Source of the DNA: Flavobacterium sp. LC2016-01
GTDB lineage: Bacteria; Bacteroidota; Bacteroidia; Flavobacteriales; Flavobacteriaceae
DNA length: 64,000 nt
Assembly (NCBI RefSeq): GCF_009711135.1
Contig: NZ_WMIC01000003.1
Location: forward strand, 372,001 to 436,000
Direction: 5' to 3'
The notes beneath the pieces were generated by a model. The model was given only the letters and a program-made list of their open reading frames with translations. It did not search any database and was not told the origin of the DNA. The translations under genes and the position numbers were made by a program. Each line of letters begins with the position of its first letter. The stretch's first letter is position 1. Positions 62,835 to 64,000 of this stretch are shown in pieces.

Positions 62835-64000
62835 CTACAAAATATAATCGGTATTAATGAAGTTTGATTCTTTGCTGTTTAGCAATTCCTGCAAAATTTC
62901 ATTGTTATAATCGATATCTTTTGAAGCTACAAACGTACGTATTGAAAAAGAACGCAAAGCATCTGGAATACTTAAAGTTCCAACTGCCGAATCCTTACGT
63001 CCTGTAAACGGGAACGCATCTGGCCCACGCTGACAAGAACTGTTGAGGTTTACTCGGCACACTAAATTTACCAAAGCATCAATAAGCGGCGCTAAAGTTT
63101 TGATATTTTTACCAAACAAACTCACTTGCTGGCCATAATTTGATTCGGCCATATCTTCAAGAGGTTCGTTGATATCTTTGAAAGAAATAATTGGCACTAC
63201 TGGACCAAATTGTTCTTCGTGATACACTCTCATCTCTTTATTTACTGGATATAAAACTGCTGGAAAAATAAAGTTTTCTGTATGCTTTCCTCCTTTTTCA
63301 TTCAGGATATGTGCGCCTTTGCTTTTTGCATCGTCAATTAATCCCTGAATATAATGCGGTTTATCTGTTTCTGGAAGCGGTGTTAAAGAAACTCCTTTTT
63401 CCCACGGATTTCCGAATGCTAAACTGTCTACTTTTTCAGAGAAACGTTTGTTGAATTCTTCTCTGATAGATTCGTGAACATATAACACTTTTAAAGCTGT
63501 ACAACGCTGACCGTTAAAAGATAAAGTTCCGGCAATACATTCCTGAATAGCCAAATCTAAATCGGCATCCGGAAGAATAATCGCTGGATTTTTAGCTTCT
63601 AATCCTAAAATCAAACGAAGTCTGTTTTTGTTTGGATGCTGATCCTGCAAAGCAATCGCTGATTTACTGTTTCCAATTAATGCCAAAACATCAATTTTAC
63701 CCGATTTCATAATTGGCGAAGCCACTTCTCTTCCGCGTCCGTAAACAATATTGATAACGCCTTTTGGAAAACTGCTTCTAAAAGCTTCTAACAATGGCGA
63801 AATACATAAAACACCATGTTTAGCCGGTTTAAAAATCACGGTATTACCCATAATCAAAGCCGGAATCAACAAAGAAAAAGTTTCATTTAAAGGATAATTG
63901 TAAGGCCCAAGACATAAAACCACTCCAAGCGGTCCACGGCGAATCATTGCATTAACACCCTGTACTTTTTCAAAATGCGAACTGCGCCCGTTTAATTCCT
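62835..64000 (-). CDS. gapN: NADP-dependent aldehyde dehydrogenase, GapN-like (5' end outside window)
   Basis: The frame is open to the last base, so the N-terminal ~100-150 residues are missing; the Met at 63947 is internal. Seen: [36 protein letters not shown], Glu in [18 protein letters not shown], catalytic Cys in [14 protein letters not shown] and [19 protein letters not shown] in place of LELGGK, together with [20 protein letters not shown], fits the non-phosphorylating glyceraldehyde-3-phosphate dehydrogenase group, which oxidises GAP to 3-phosphoglycerate making NADPH. Another aldehyde substrate is possible. Confidence 0.88.
   Translation of the reverse strand, partial: ELNGRSSHFEKVQGVNAMIRRGPLGVVLCLGPYNYPLNETFSLLIPALIMGNTVIFKPAKHGVLCISPLLEAFRSSFPKGVINIVYGRGREVASPIMKSGKIDVLALIGNSKSAIALQDQHPNKNRLRLILGLEAKNPAIILPDADLDLAIQECIAGTLSFNGQRCTALKVLYVHESIREEFNKRFSEKVDSLAFGNPWEKGVSLTPLPETDKPHYIQGLIDDAKSKGAHILNEKGGKHTENFIFPAVLYPVNKEMRVYHEEQFGPVVPIISFKDINEPLEDMAESNYGQQVSLFGKNIKTLAPLIDALVNLVCRVNLNSSCQRGPDAFPFTGRKDSAVGTLSIPDALRSFSIRTFVASKDIDYNNEILQELLNSKESNFINTDYIL

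Overview
The window is AT-rich Bacteroidota DNA, almost certainly from a Flavobacterium. The signs are a SusC/SusD pair, promoters of the TAnnTTTG type, many SPII lipoproteins, few Shine-Dalgarno sequences, and small palindromic intergenic repeats of the kind common in that genus. No rRNA, tRNA, CRISPR array, transposase or integrase was recognised.

Left third (2.2-27.6 kb, all minus strand): a glucuronoxylan utilisation locus. An esterase with CE20-like layout, SusD and SusC capture the polymer. GH10 xylanase, GH115 and GH67 alpha-glucuronidases and a GH43 enzyme cut it. A GPH-type symporter imports oligomers. UxuA plus an SDR dehydrogenase handle the uronate. A xylR-xylB-xylA-tal-galM run feeds xylose into the pentose phosphate pathway. 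An LacI-like operator motif (core CAAYCGGTTG) recurs at the SusC, symporter and GH67 promoters, but no LacI-family regulator lies in the window; the only local regulator is a GntR/periplasmic-binding-protein chimera.

Middle (28-51.5 kb): an L,D-transpeptidase, then the most unusual part, a signalling module present three times (about 29.7-33.7, 42.0-45.9 and 48.3-51.5 kb). Each copy has: (1) a divergently transcribed single-pass membrane protein; (2) a divergent promoter region with short motifs repeated every 9-10 bp; (3) a leader RNA of about 220 nt with the same stems and a predicted pseudoknot in all three copies, supported by compensatory changes; (4) a 57-63 residue lipopeptide ending in polyproline and an acidic tail; (5) a terminator-like hairpin whose loop holds the start codon of the next gene; (6) a lipoprotein-type TPR histidine kinase; and (7) in copies 1 and 2 only, a response regulator. 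Copy 3 also has a shortened divergent protein. I know of no description of this arrangement.

Between copies 1 and 2 lies accessory cargo: a DUF4177-like protein, a YidD-like protein, a tightly packed membrane cassette (two DUF4407-type proteins, a membrane transglutaminase-like protein and a four-helix membrane protein), an orphan PD-(D/E)xK nuclease-like protein, and small secreted proteins, one interrupted by a stop codon. Two promoter-like elements each occur twice in this cargo. A GH1 glucosidase and a lipoprotein lie between copies 2 and 3.

Right part (51.7-64 kb): an RND efflux operon (adaptor, pump, outer-membrane factor), then ordinary genes: a GNAT acetyltransferase, an outer-membrane barrel, a TPR protein, an ACT-domain protein, an M1 aminopeptidase, and a GapN-like aldehyde dehydrogenase cut by the window edge. 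The first gene, a PAS histidine kinase, is cut at the left edge. All functional calls rest on reading motifs by eye; no searches or folding programs were run.
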